DNA of 56,906 nt from an uncultured Clostridium sp. GTDB taxonomy: Bacteria; Bacillota; Clostridia; TANB77; CAG-508. The notes beneath the pieces were generated by a model. The model made no database searches and was not told the DNA's origin. It saw only the letters and a program-made list of their open reading frames with translations. The first letter of the stretch is position 1; each line of letters starts with the position of its first letter. The stretch is taken from contig USHX01000006.1 in assembly GCA_900554565.1 (NCBI GenBank), positions 1 through 56,906 on the forward strand, in the 5' to 3' direction. Shown piece after piece: positions 1-7,184 of the stretch. The translations under genes were made by a program, and so were the position numbers.

Positions 1-73
1 CAAGTTGCATTTGAGTTAAATTATTCTTTTTTCTACATTCAGCTATAAATTTTCCTATTTTAATCTGATTCAT
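1..73 (-). CDS. XRE-family HTH regulator, N-terminal fragment
   Basis: Only the first 24 codons are in the window. The translation begins MNQIKIGKFIAECRKKNNLT and continues QMQL, which is the usual first helix and start of the helix-turn-helix of Cro/C1-type (XRE) regulators. The ATG at 73 has a strong Shine-Dalgarno (AAGGAGGT, read on the minus strand at 81-88). The gene runs off the left edge, so any sensor or effector domain is unseen. It lies downstream of the SGNH gene in the same direction, with an inverted repeat between them that could be its operator or the preceding terminator. Confidence 0.85.
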   Translation of the reverse strand, partial: MNQIKIGKFIAECRKKNNLTQMQL

Positions 74-126
74 ATTTTTTACCTCCTTCAATTTAAGTGT
101 AAATTATTATCTAAAAAAAGTACACA

Positions 127-170
127 AACTAATCGTTGAGTGGGGTATTTTTCTTTATCAACGATTAGTT
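127..170. repeat. 13-bp perfect inverted repeat upstream of the XRE gene
   Basis: The arms 127-139 (AACTAATCGTTGA) and 158-170 are exact reverse complements separated by 18 bases. On the minus strand a T-rich stretch follows the second arm a few bases later, so it could be a terminator for the SGNH/flavodoxin genes. The long loop and the position about 55 bases upstream of an HTH regulator start fit an autoregulatory operator equally well. The sequence does not decide between these. Confidence 0.6.
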
Positions 171-208
171 GAATTGTTATAATTTGTGTGATAACTTGTA
201 ATTTGTAG

Positions 209-906
209 TTAACCTATTAATTTAATTTTTCTTTTTTCTATATGTTCCTTTATAGCTTCTGCAATAATTTTGTGTCCTTTTTCATTTGGGTGTATTCCAT
301 CATCACATAGCAGATTTGAGTAATTTTTTATTTCTAAAAATTTTGAGGTTATATCTATTATTGGAATATCGTTATTTATTGCCAATTTAAAAACCTCTAT
401 ATTATATCTTTCATGCCAATTAGTAAGAAATTGTTTATTTCCTTCCATCCACTTTAATATATTATCTGCATTTAATTTCTTGCTTATATAATCAAAATAT
501 TTAACTGAATCTATTGGTGGTAATGATAATAACACAGGTTCTTTTCCAATTTTTTTAATTCATCTATAAGATACGAATATATTTCAATGAACTGTGTTAT
601 TGAACTTTTAGAATAATGTTCTTTGTCTGGATTTTCTGATATTTTTCTCCAATTATAATCACAGTCATTTCCTCCAAATTCCATTACGACATATTTACTT
701 TTTGTTTCCTTAATCAATTCGATATTTTTGAATATTATATTTTTTCCAATATTTATTGTACTCCCAAATTTTGCTTTGTTTTCTATTGACACTCCTAATA
801 TATCCTCACATATATTAGAAAATCTATTTTGAGATACTTTATAAATATTATTTTCGTATATAACTCCTTTTAAAACAGAATCTCCAAATACACTAATATC
901 TGACAT
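209..906 (-). pseudogene. SGNH/GDSL hydrolase, interrupted by one frameshift
   Basis: Two adjacent reading frames make one SGNH-type esterase/lipase. The N-terminal part (511-906) carries block I FGDS (residues 7-10, nucleophile Ser) and block III GGND (78-81). The C-terminal part (209 to about 556) carries block V with DGIHPNEKGH, the catalytic Asp/His pair. The frames switch at a T7 run on the plus strand (550-556, A7 in the coding strand). One more A, or a -1 slip on A-AAA-AAA, would restore K-I-G-K-E-P and a protein of about 232 residues. No signal peptide is visible. Natural pseudogene, homopolymer error or slippage rescue cannot be separated here. The start at 906 lies 2 bases after the flavodoxin stop, so the two are probably cotranscribed. 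Confidence 0.8.
550..556 (-). other. A7 homopolymer at the SGNH frame switch
   Basis: The coding strand reads TTA AAA AAA TTG in the upstream frame, so the heptamer A-AAA-AAA is a classical -1 slippery sequence. Continuing in the -1 frame gives ATT GGA AAA and then the conserved remainder of the SGNH protein. Slippage of ribosome or polymerase, or a one-base deletion, would all look like this. Confidence 0.6.
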
Positions 907-908
907 TT

Positions 909-1427
909 TTATTCCTCCTCGTATAATATTACAATTTTTTCTAATGTTTTTAAATCTTCTTTATTTGGATGTGATAATGCTTTATCAAAGTTATCAATTA
1001 ATTTATCAATGTTAAGTGAAATATTATTTTGTTCTCTCATTTTTTCATATCTTTCTCTAACTGATAATGGCATTTCACCTTGACACATAAAAGTACCTAT
1101 TATTGTATTGCTACTATCAATATTCTTTTTTACATTATTAATAATACCCTCAAAATATTTTTCACTTTCGCCATATCCTGCTGTCCCAAATAAAAATATT
1201 TTTTTGTTTTTTAATTTATTTAAAAAATCTATTGTTAGATGATCAGCATTTCCTTTTTCTGTCCAAAAACCAATATAAATTACATTACTTAATACATCAT
1301 CAATTTTATCCACTGTACCATAATAATCACACTTATTTTGAGGTAAAGTATTATAGATTGCCTCTGCAAGTTTTTTTGTATTTCCTGTTTTACTACTATA
1401 AATTATTGAATATCTTTCTCTTTTCAT
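909..1427 (-). CDS. Flavodoxin-family protein (BilS-like)
   Basis: This 172-residue protein starts IIYSSKTGNTKKLA, the FMN phosphate-binding loop of flavodoxins (SKTGNT, residues 11-16). It then has the flavodoxin pattern YIGFWTEKG and FLFGTAGYG, the loops that flank the isoalloxazine ring. The C-terminal FMCQGEMPLSVRERYEKM is typical of a Clostridia flavodoxin-like subfamily that, as I recall it, includes BilS, the partner of bilirubin reductase. No bilR-like partner lies nearby, so the electron acceptor is unknown. The ATG at 1427 follows AAGGAGA at good spacing. Role inferred: soluble FMN electron carrier. Confidence 0.85.
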   Translation of the reverse strand: MKRERYSIIYSSKTGNTKKLAEAIYNTLPQNKCDYYGTVDKIDDVLSNVIYIGFWTEKGNADHLTIDFLNKLKNKKIFLFGTAGYGESEKYFEGIINNVKKNIDSSNTIIGTFMCQGEMPLSVRERYEKMREQNNISLNIDKLIDNFDKALSHPNKEDLKTLEKIVILYEEE

Positions 1428-1476
1428 AATACATAATCTCCTTTTTCTTTATTATCAAAATTGTAATTTGTAACTA

Positions 1477-1827
1477 TTATACACAAATACTATATTGCAT
1501 ACTTATTAAAAAATATATTAAAATTAAAACAATTAATAACATTATAATTGGAAAAATTATATCTGTTTTTTTATTATATATTTTTTTGTTATACATTTTT
1601 AGTGTATAAATCCCTATCACACAAATATTTATTATTATAAATGGAATCATTTTATATATTGAATATCTGAAAATTGCAATTCCTGGTGATAATGTTCCCT
1701 CCGGTAATATTGGCATATAATTCAGCCATATTGTATCATTACCATATATTAAGAATTTTGCAACAATATTAATTACTATAAATATTATTCCACTTAAACA
1801 AGTATGTTTTATTTTTTCTTTTTTCAT
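1477..1827 (-). CDS. Small membrane protein of unknown function
   Basis: 116 residues with about three hydrophobic spans: roughly residues 10-30, 60-75 and 88-110. A conserved-looking loop between the first two reads WLNYMPILPEGTLSPG. The N-terminus is lysine-rich (MKKEKIKH), which suggests a cytoplasmic N-terminus. I do not recognise the family. It sits between the flavodoxin and the alpha/beta hydrolase in the same orientation. The sequence right after its stop codon carries the recurrent motif found after other genes of this accessory stretch. Confidence 0.6.
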   Translation of the reverse strand: MKKEKIKHTCLSGIIFIVINIVAKFLIYGNDTIWLNYMPILPEGTLSPGIAIFRYSIYKMIPFIIINICVIGIYTLKMYNKKIYNKKTDIIFPIIMLLIVLILIYFLISMQYSICV

Positions 1828-1917
1828 TTTTACTCTCTTCTACAACTTACTATTTTTCTAATTTTATTTTTTTCATTCTTCTTTTATTTTTCTTATTACT
1901 GATATAATTAAAATTGC

Positions 1918-2916
1918 TTAAATATTCCCTAAAAATTCAAATATTTTATTATAATATGTTTCTGGCTCTTTGTACTTAGAGTCTGTATGTCCTGCATCAT
2001 GTATTATTAGCTTATCTTTTTTACAATTTGCTGCTTCATATAGTTCTTCACACATATATTCGGGTACAAAATCGTCTGCATCTCCATGTATAAATAAAAT
2101 TGGTGTTTTATTATTTTTTACTTGTTCTAATGCAGATGCTTCTTTTATATCATAATTTGCTCTTACGTTTGCAACTATTTCAAACATATTTAGTATAGGA
2201 AATGTTGGTAAATTAAACCTTGCTTTTGCCTCTGATGCAAATATGTCCCAAACTGATGTATAACCGCTATCTGCTACTATTGCTTTTACATTTGTAGGTA
2301 AGTCCTTACCTGATGCCATTAAGACCGTTGCTGCTCCCATTGATGAACCATGTAGTATAATTTCTGCATTTTCATTTTGCTTAATAATTAAATTTATCCA
2401 ACATTGTAAATCTTCTTTATCTAGCCACCCCATTCCTATATATTCTCCATCACTTTCACTACATGCTCTCATACTTGGAATTAAAACATTATAACCTTCT
2501 TTTGAAAAATGCATTCCTATTGAAATTATAGAATTTGGAGTTGAACGATAACCATGTAATATTATTGCCCATTTGTTACTTGATTCATCTTTTATATATT
2601 GTGTCCCTTTTAAAGTAATTCCATCTTTTGCTTTTACTTCTACTTTTTTATTCTCAATAGTTTCAGACCATTCATTTGCTAATTGTTTTTCATTCTTTTT
2701 ATTTTCTTCTATAATTTTTTCTGCTTCATTATCTATGTTTGCAACTGTTATTGAATCTGCATTTTTTACTTCTCTATCTCCGCCATTTCCAGTTCTTAAT
2801 ATAGCATAGTTCACAAAATAATTTCCAATTCCAATAGTAGCAACTATACTAATTATAACTATAATTAATACTGCAATTAGTAATCTTTTTAACAATATTT
2901 TATTTTTTTCTTCCAT
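1918..2916 (-). CDS. Membrane-anchored alpha/beta hydrolase
   Basis: 332 residues. An N-terminal membrane anchor (about 10-38) is followed by a linker and an alpha/beta-hydrolase domain. Visible motifs are the oxyanion-side HGYR (121-124), the nucleophile elbow GSSMGA (190-195), the acid loop HGDADDFV and the catalytic His in DAGHTDS near the C-terminus. The arrangement matches the YqkD/BEM46-like family of exported or membrane-tethered hydrolases, with the catalytic domain probably outside the cell. Substrate unknown. Start at 2916 follows AGGGGAAA. About 285 bases of mostly non-coding DNA lie upstream of it, so it may have its own promoter. Confidence 0.85.
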   Translation of the reverse strand: MEEKNKILLKRLLIAVLIIVIISIVATIGIGNYFVNYAILRTGNGGDREVKNADSITVANIDNEAEKIIEENKKNEKQLANEWSETIENKKVEVKAKDGITLKGTQYIKDESSNKWAIILHGYRSTPNSIISIGMHFSKEGYNVLIPSMRACSESDGEYIGMGWLDKEDLQCWINLIIKQNENAEIILHGSSMGAATVLMASGKDLPTNVKAIVADSGYTSVWDIFASEAKARFNLPTFPILNMFEIVANVRANYDIKEASALEQVKNNKTPILFIHGDADDFVPEYMCEELYEAANCKKDKLIIHDAGHTDSKYKEPETYYNKIFEFLGNI

Positions 2917-3029
2917 CTCTATTTCCCCTCATATTAATTTTAATACATTATAACATAGAAATTAGTAAATTAATTGTAATTGACTTATTAGTATAAATTG
3001 AGGTAAATACCTATCTAGCCTGCTTCTTG

Positions 3030-3158
3030 TTAAGATTTGTTTTTGTTTACATACCTATAAATAAGTAAGTATATTAAAATTAAGCGAGACACTCCAATTA
3101 AAGCAAAACCTATATTATCAATATATAATTTATCTTTTTCATTACTTGTTTGCCCTCC
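3030..3158 (-). other. Possible remnant of a small membrane-protein gene
   Basis: This lies in the gap 2917-3202. On the minus strand a ribosome-binding-like GGAGGG is followed by an open stretch coding for about 40 residues, including NIGFALIGVSRLILIYLLI, which looks like a real membrane helix, ending in YRYVNKNKS. The frame has no ATG. The only nearby ATG (10 bases after GGAGGG) is in another frame that stops after ten codons. This looks like a small gene disabled by a frameshift, or chance coding potential. The rest of the gap shows nothing. Confidence 0.3.
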
Positions 3159-3202
3159 AAATTACTATTTATTTATTATAATATAAAATTGTAATTTGAC
3201 TC

Positions 3203-3625
3203 TTACTTATTCCAAGTCATTGTGTATTCTATTTCAGCTGTATCTTTATCTATATTTTCGTTTGTAATTATAAAATCATTCTTTTTATAAAAATTGATAG
3301 CATTTATATTTTTCTTATATACACTTAATGTCAAATTATCTCTGTTTTCTTTTACTTTATTCAATAAAGATGTTCCTATTCCTTTACATTGATTATTTGT
3401 ATCAATAAAAATTCCTTCAATATAATTCTCATTTATTCCTATAAATCCTACAATATTTTCTTTTAAAACATAAACGTATATTTCTGCATTTGGTAGAATT
3501 TCTTTTACATAATTATAATTATTTTTCCAATATTCTTTTGATATAAATTTATGAGCTTTTATATTTTCATTTTTCCATATTTGCATTACAGGATTTATAT
3601 CATTTTTTTCAAATTTTCTTATCAT
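3203..3625 (-). CDS. GNAT-family N-acetyltransferase
   Basis: 140 residues with the GNAT fold signatures. The N-terminal IRKFEKNDINPVMQIW is the usual first strand and helix. YIEGIFIDTNNQCKGIGTSLL contains the acetyl-CoA pyrophosphate loop (Q/RxxGxG/A, here QCKGIGT), and NAINFYKKNDF is the typical C-terminal FY..GF motif. Probable cytoplasmic acetyltransferase of an amine or an N-terminal amino group; substrate not predictable. SD is AGGAGAAATAA before the ATG at 3625. The stop is flanked immediately by the recurrent accessory-region motif (3188-3202). Confidence 0.85.
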   Translation of the reverse strand: MIRKFEKNDINPVMQIWKNENIKAHKFISKEYWKNNYNYVKEILPNAEIYVYVLKENIVGFIGINENYIEGIFIDTNNQCKGIGTSLLNKVKENRDNLTLSVYKKNINAINFYKKNDFIITNENIDKDTAEIEYTMTWNK

Positions 3626-3654
3626 TTATTTCTCCTATAACTTGTAATTTGTAA

Positions 3655-4008
3655 TTATTTCAATACTTCATTTAGTTCTTTTAATGATAGTCCTCTAATC
3701 AAAATATTATTATCCTTTTCATCAATAACAAACTTCATTAGTTTATTTATTGCCTTATAATAATCTATATCTCCTAAAACTCCATTATTAGTTGTACTTA
3801 CAAGCATTAATTTCCATTCATCAACTTCTGTATCATCAATTTTATATAATGCTCTAGGATTCTTCGTAAGTGAAGTTAAGGTATTTTCTGTTAGTGCAAA
3901 TGCACCAAACGGCTTACCATCTTTTCCTTTATAAAAATTCGGATTTCCTATATAAGCATTTTTCCAATCAACAGTTTCTTTTTTCATAAATTTATCAAAT
4001 AATCCCAT
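3655..4008 (-). CDS. Conserved-looking protein of unknown function, 117 aa
   Basis: Begins MGLFDKFMKKETVDWKNAYI, the amphipathic FDKF start common in small soluble Clostridia proteins, and is followed by a hydrophilic alpha/beta-looking body. No transmembrane segment, no known motif. A phrase such as GKPFGAFALTENTLT reads like a globular domain, not low complexity. The ATG at 4008 is preceded by GGAGGAAACTA. It ends next to the recurrent ACTTGTAATTTGTAA motif (3639-3654). I do not assign a function. Confidence 0.65.
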   Translation of the reverse strand: MGLFDKFMKKETVDWKNAYIGNPNFYKGKDGKPFGAFALTENTLTSLTKNPRALYKIDDTEVDEWKLMLVSTTNNGVLGDIDYYKAINKLMKFVIDEKDNNILIRGLSLKELNEVLK

Positions 4009-4042
4009 AATTAGTTTCCTCCATTAATTGTAAGTTGTCGCT

Positions 4043-4351
4043 CTATTTGTTTTCAATTAAATTGGTATAATATATAATTTCTTTTCCTAGTTTTTTTGCA
4101 TAATCTATTTCTACTTTTGTACTATCCCCAATATAATTATTTATATTTACTACTAATATAGTATCTGATAATTCTATTCTTTTAAAATGTGCATCTTTCA
4201 ATTTTATTAATTGCTCTTTAGTTATCTCAATTTTCTCTGATACAGAATATACTGGGGTAAGAATACAATAGCCTTCTAATGCCAATTTTTCTGCAACTGT
4301 CATCATCTCTTTTTGAAATTTTAAACTTCCACATAATGTTACTATTTTCAC
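4043..4351 (-). CDS. Nucleoside 2-deoxyribosyltransferase-like protein
   Basis: About 102 residues: VKIVTLCGSLKFQKEMM at the start, a middle HFKRIELSDTILVVN and YIGDSTKVEIDYAKKLGK near the end. This layout (a GS loop after the first strand, the 'A/S-D..LVVN' strand and GxSTxxEIxxA) is that of the deoxyribosyltransferase/DUF4406 superfamily, where the last Glu is catalytic. I chose the GTG start at 4351, since GGAGGT sits 7 bases before it. A longer ATG frame from 4396 would overlap the upstream Nudix gene by 26 bases. With two Nudix proteins upstream it suggests a small nucleotide-salvage or sanitation group. Confidence 0.75.
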   Translation of the reverse strand: MKIVTLCGSLKFQKEMMTVAEKLALEGYCILTPVYSVSEKIEITKEQLIKLKDAHFKRIELSDTILVVNINNYIGDSTKVEIDYAKKLGKEIIYYTNLIENK

Positions 4352-4370
4352 ATCAATACCTCCATACATT

Positions 4371-4796
4371 CTAATATTTATCAATATCTGTTCCACTTCT
4401 CAAATAAACTTTTATCTGTCTTATTATATGTGGTATATTATAGTTTCCTGCAAATTTAGAATTATCCAATAATTCTTCGTTTATAGTTACCCATTCTAAT
4501 TTATTTTTTTCTTCTACCAAAGTTACTTCATGCTTTAAAATTCCATAGTAAACTTGTAAATTATTTTCATATTTAAAATAATTTAAATCCATAAAATGAT
4601 CTAGTTTTATATCTTTTGTTGATATTCCTGTTTCCTCATATAATTCTCTATATGCTGCATCATCATTAGACTCATTTCTTTCTACTTTACCACCCACAAA
4701 ATTATATAGTCCCTTATATGGTTCTTTTGCTCTAATGCAAAAAAGAGTTTTGGTCAAATCTTCATTAAATACAACTATTAAATTAAATTTTTGCAT
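4371..4796 (-). CDS. Nudix hydrolase
   Basis: 141 residues with a full Nudix box GGKVERNESNDDAAYREL followed by YEETGIS: the G, E, R-E and EE-T-G positions of GX5EX7REUXEEXGU are all present, so Mg-dependent diphosphate hydrolysis is likely. The N-terminal LIVVFNEDLTKTLFCIRAKEPYKGLYNFVGG is the usual strand leading into the box. Similar short Nudix proteins act on 8-oxo-dGTP or other nucleoside derivatives, but the substrate is not predictable. Lies between a second Nudix protein and the deoxyribosyltransferase-like gene, all codirectional. Confidence 0.88.
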   Translation of the reverse strand: MQKFNLIVVFNEDLTKTLFCIRAKEPYKGLYNFVGGKVERNESNDDAAYRELYEETGISTKDIKLDHFMDLNYFKYENNLQVYYGILKHEVTLVEEKNKLEWVTINEELLDNSKFAGNYNIPHIIRQIKVYLRSGTDIDKY

Positions 4797-4817
4797 AATT
4801 TTATCTCCCTTATTTTA

Positions 4818-5723
4818 TTAGATATGTTTAATAATTCCATCTTTTGTCATTTTATCAATTATTTTTGCATAAACTCTATCTCGTACCCATGGTTCAGATG
4901 ATACTTCCAATATTTTATCAATTGGTACCCACTTTACGCCACTATTTTCATCTTCTTTTATATGTATTTCTTCATTTTCATCAGCTTCTAATAAATATGT
5001 AACATTAAGATGAACATGTGAACCTACATATTTTCCTCTTTTTTCATGGCCATTTACATTAATTACTTCTAGCGAATAAATATCTTTAGAAATTGGGACA
5101 ACATTTTTTATTCCTGTTTCTTCTTTCGCTTCTTTCATAGCAACATATAAAAGATCATTATCTCCATCACTATGTCCTCCTACCCATGCCCAAGAATTAT
5201 ATATTCTATGATATGCCATTAGAATTTTTGATTTGTCTTTATTAAGGACAAATGCTGAACTAGTAAAATGCCCATATTCGTTTTGTCTAGTTAATACATC
5301 ATCAAAATCTTTAATATAATTTAGCATTATTTTCTTATCAACTTCTTCTTGTTCATTATATGGAACAAATTTTTCAATATTATTTTTTAAACTATCTACA
5401 TTAATTTTGATTTTAATGCCTAAAACTCCATATTCTTTCTCTTTTTCGTGTGAATAGTATTTTTCCATTGATTTAGTTCTTCTATTTATTTCATATTTAT
5501 CAGTATATAGTTCTCTAAACAGATTTTCAAAAGTATCTTCTCTATATAATTCAGTAACATCAACTAACAACTTTTCCTGTAAATCTGGTAATTTTGAAAA
5601 TTTTATCTGGTCTCCAATTTTTATTTGTTGTCTTTTTTCATCATATAATCTAAATTCAATTGTTTTTGTTCCGCTCTTCATTCTTTCAAATGGACTTTCA
5701 TTTAATTTCATTTTATGTAACAT
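4818..5723 (-). CDS. ASCH-domain/Nudix fusion protein
   Basis: 301 residues in two parts. Residues 1-105 (KLNESPFERMKSGTKTIEFR, IKIGDQIKF, EYGVLGIKI) are an ASCH/PUA-like nucleic-acid-binding fold. Residues about 150-300 are a Nudix domain (VLNKDKSKILMAYHRIYNSW, GGHSDGD, KEAKEETGI). The Nudix box is slightly off consensus: the first Glu of GX5E is Asn and the Arg of REUXEE is Lys, while the metal-binding EE pair is kept. This may change the substrate but probably does not abolish catalysis. It is a plausible RNA- or nucleotide-directed hydrolase. SD GGAGAGATATAC precedes the ATG. Confidence 0.85.
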   Translation of the reverse strand: MLHKMKLNESPFERMKSGTKTIEFRLYDEKRQQIKIGDQIKFSKLPDLQEKLLVDVTELYREDTFENLFRELYTDKYEINRRTKSMEKYYSHEKEKEYGVLGIKIKINVDSLKNNIEKFVPYNEQEEVDKKIMLNYIKDFDDVLTRQNEYGHFTSSAFVLNKDKSKILMAYHRIYNSWAWVGGHSDGDNDLLYVAMKEAKEETGIKNVVPISKDIYSLEVINVNGHEKRGKYVGSHVHLNVTYLLEADENEEIHIKEDENSGVKWVPIDKILEVSSEPWVRDRVYAKIIDKMTKDGIIKHI

Positions 5724-5792
5724 GTATATCTCTCCTTCATTTTCTACTTATATTTTGTTTAAAAGTTAAAATTCAACCTCAGCGACAAATTA

Positions 5793-6629
5793 CTATTTTT
5801 TCTTTTCGTAATCATCCATAAAATGATGCTTTTCCCCATCTTTCACATAAGAAATGATTGTGTTTAGATTGACATTTTTTGTACTATTATAAATATTCAT
5901 ATCAACTTTGTCATAAACACTTCTTAATTGTTTTATTAATTTTTTCATTTCTTCTCTTTTTGAGTCTCCACCACCATTGTCACACATAGTGCAATGTTCA
6001 GTAAATGGACAAGCACATTGTATAAAATGTAAGTCATTTCTTTCTTTCCATCTTATAATATCAGCTTCTTTAACATAGTATAATGGTCTTATAAGTTGCA
6101 TTCCTTCATGAAATGTACTATGTAGTTTAGGCATCATAGTTTGCATTTGAGCTCCATAAAGCATTCCCATTAATATTGTTTCTATAACATCATCAAAATG
6201 ATGGCCTAATGCAATTTTATTACATCCTAATTCTTGTGCTTTTCTATATAAATAACCTCTACGCATTCTTGCACAAATATAACATGGGTGGTCATCTATT
6301 TTTTCAACCACTTCAAAAATATTGCTTTCAAATATAGTTATTGGAATATTTAATAATTTAGCATTATTTATAATTTTTTGCCTATTTATTGGGTTATATC
6401 CTGGATCCATTACTAAAAATACAAGTTCAAAATTAACTTTTCTATGTTTTTTTAATTCTTGCATACACTTAGCAAGTAGCATTGAATCTTTACCACCTGA
6501 GATACATACTGCAATTTTATCTCCTTCTTGTACCATGTCAAATTCTTTTATTCCTTTTATAAACTTACTCCAAATTTTCTTTCTATAAACTGTAATTATG
6601 CTTTTTTCTATTTCTTCATATCTTTCCAT
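5793..6629 (-). CDS. TtcA-like tRNA thiolation PP-loop ATPase
   Basis: 278 residues of the TtcA/TilS N-type PP-loop family. SGGKDS (44-49) binds ATP. CYIC (about 116-119) and the later cluster CACPFTEHCTMC are the cysteines that in TtcA bind the iron-sulfur cluster. GHHFDDVIET is the family signature. TtcA installs 2-thiocytidine at tRNA position 32 using persulfide sulfur. Here the start codon overlaps the stop of a cysteine desulfurase remnant (TAATG), implying that sulfur donor and thiolase were once translated together. The extra C-terminal cysteines and the context leave room for another tRNA or small-molecule thiolation. Confidence 0.85.
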   Translation of the reverse strand: MERYEEIEKSIITVYRKKIWSKFIKGIKEFDMVQEGDKIAVCISGGKDSMLLAKCMQELKKHRKVNFELVFLVMDPGYNPINRQKIINNAKLLNIPITIFESNIFEVVEKIDDHPCYICARMRRGYLYRKAQELGCNKIALGHHFDDVIETILMGMLYGAQMQTMMPKLHSTFHEGMQLIRPLYYVKEADIIRWKERNDLHFIQCACPFTEHCTMCDNGGGDSKREEMKKLIKQLRSVYDKVDMNIYNSTKNVNLNTIISYVKDGEKHHFMDDYEKKK

Positions 6630-7045
6630 TATTTTTCCTCTTTCAAAAATTTATAACATTCATCAAATATTTCTAAAAATCTCTTTACCTCTTCCTCTGT
6701 TACTAAGTGGCTCAAACTAATTCGCCAAGAAGATAATGCTCTTTTTCTATCATGTGTCATAGACATAACAATCCTTGAAGGTGTTATTGTTATAGTACAG
6801 GCGGATTTAATAGAAATACAAACACCATATTCTTCTAATTTTTCTTTAAACTTAACTGCTTGTGTGCAATCTACATGTAAAAAACAACTAGGATATTGTT
6901 TTACTATTTCTGCTATTTCTTTTATTGGTTGTATAGTTCCAACTTCACTATCAACATAGCAAACAGAAATAAGTATTGTATCATTTCTAATCAAACTTTT
7001 TAAATGTTCAATATCAATTTTATTGTCTTTTTGTGGTAGTCTCAT
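6629..7045 (-). pseudogene. Cysteine desulfurase (NifS/IscS-like), heavily deleted
   Basis: 138 residues recognisable as two separated pieces of a class-V aminotransferase. IDIEHLKSLIRNDTILISVCY...VDSEVGTIQPIKEI and HVDCTQAV come from the middle of the enzyme. They are joined directly to KSACT and a C-terminal stretch (SRIVMSMTHDRKRALSSWRI) near the end. The whole N-terminal part and the segment with the PLP-binding His-Lys are missing, so it cannot be an active desulfurase. HVD-C-TQA also replaces the usual Ala with Cys. The remaining frame is open and overlaps the TtcA-like start (TAATG), so it may still matter for translational coupling. Upstream there is a MerR-type promoter. Confidence 0.8.
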
Positions 7046-7121
7046 TAATCCAAAACCTAATTTTTTCTCCTAAATATGACATTTCTTTGTCCACCTATAT
7101 TATTTCAAATTTCACATTTGT

Positions 7122-7152
7122 ATTATATCACTTGGAGCCAACTTTAAGTCAA
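7122..7152 (-). promoter_or_regulatory. MerR-type promoter/operator (19-bp spacer)
   Basis: On the minus strand TTGACT (147-152 of this thousand) and TATAAT (122-127) are separated by 19 bases, not 17. The spacer holds the dyad CTTAAAG-TTGG-CTCCAAG. Over-long spacers with such a dyad are the hallmark of promoters twisted open by MerR-family activators; this half-site resembles the AdhR/NmlR subgroup. It faces the desulfurase remnant and ttcA-like gene. A short frame with its own SD (AGGTGG) starts MSYLGEKIR and stops after 20 codons. No MerR gene is in the window. Confidence 0.7.
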
Positions 7153-7184
7153 TACTTTATATTTTTTTACTTATAAATTTTTCA

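Noticed and set aside
3185..3200. Motif near the GNAT stop as an integron attC site
   Set aside because: No GTTRRRY/RYYYAAC pair or typical long imperfect hairpin could be found, and no integrase is present.
7046..7121. N-terminal part of the cysteine desulfurase hidden in another frame
   Set aside because: All three minus-strand frames stop quickly and none shows the expected aminotransferase sequence; the part is truly absent.
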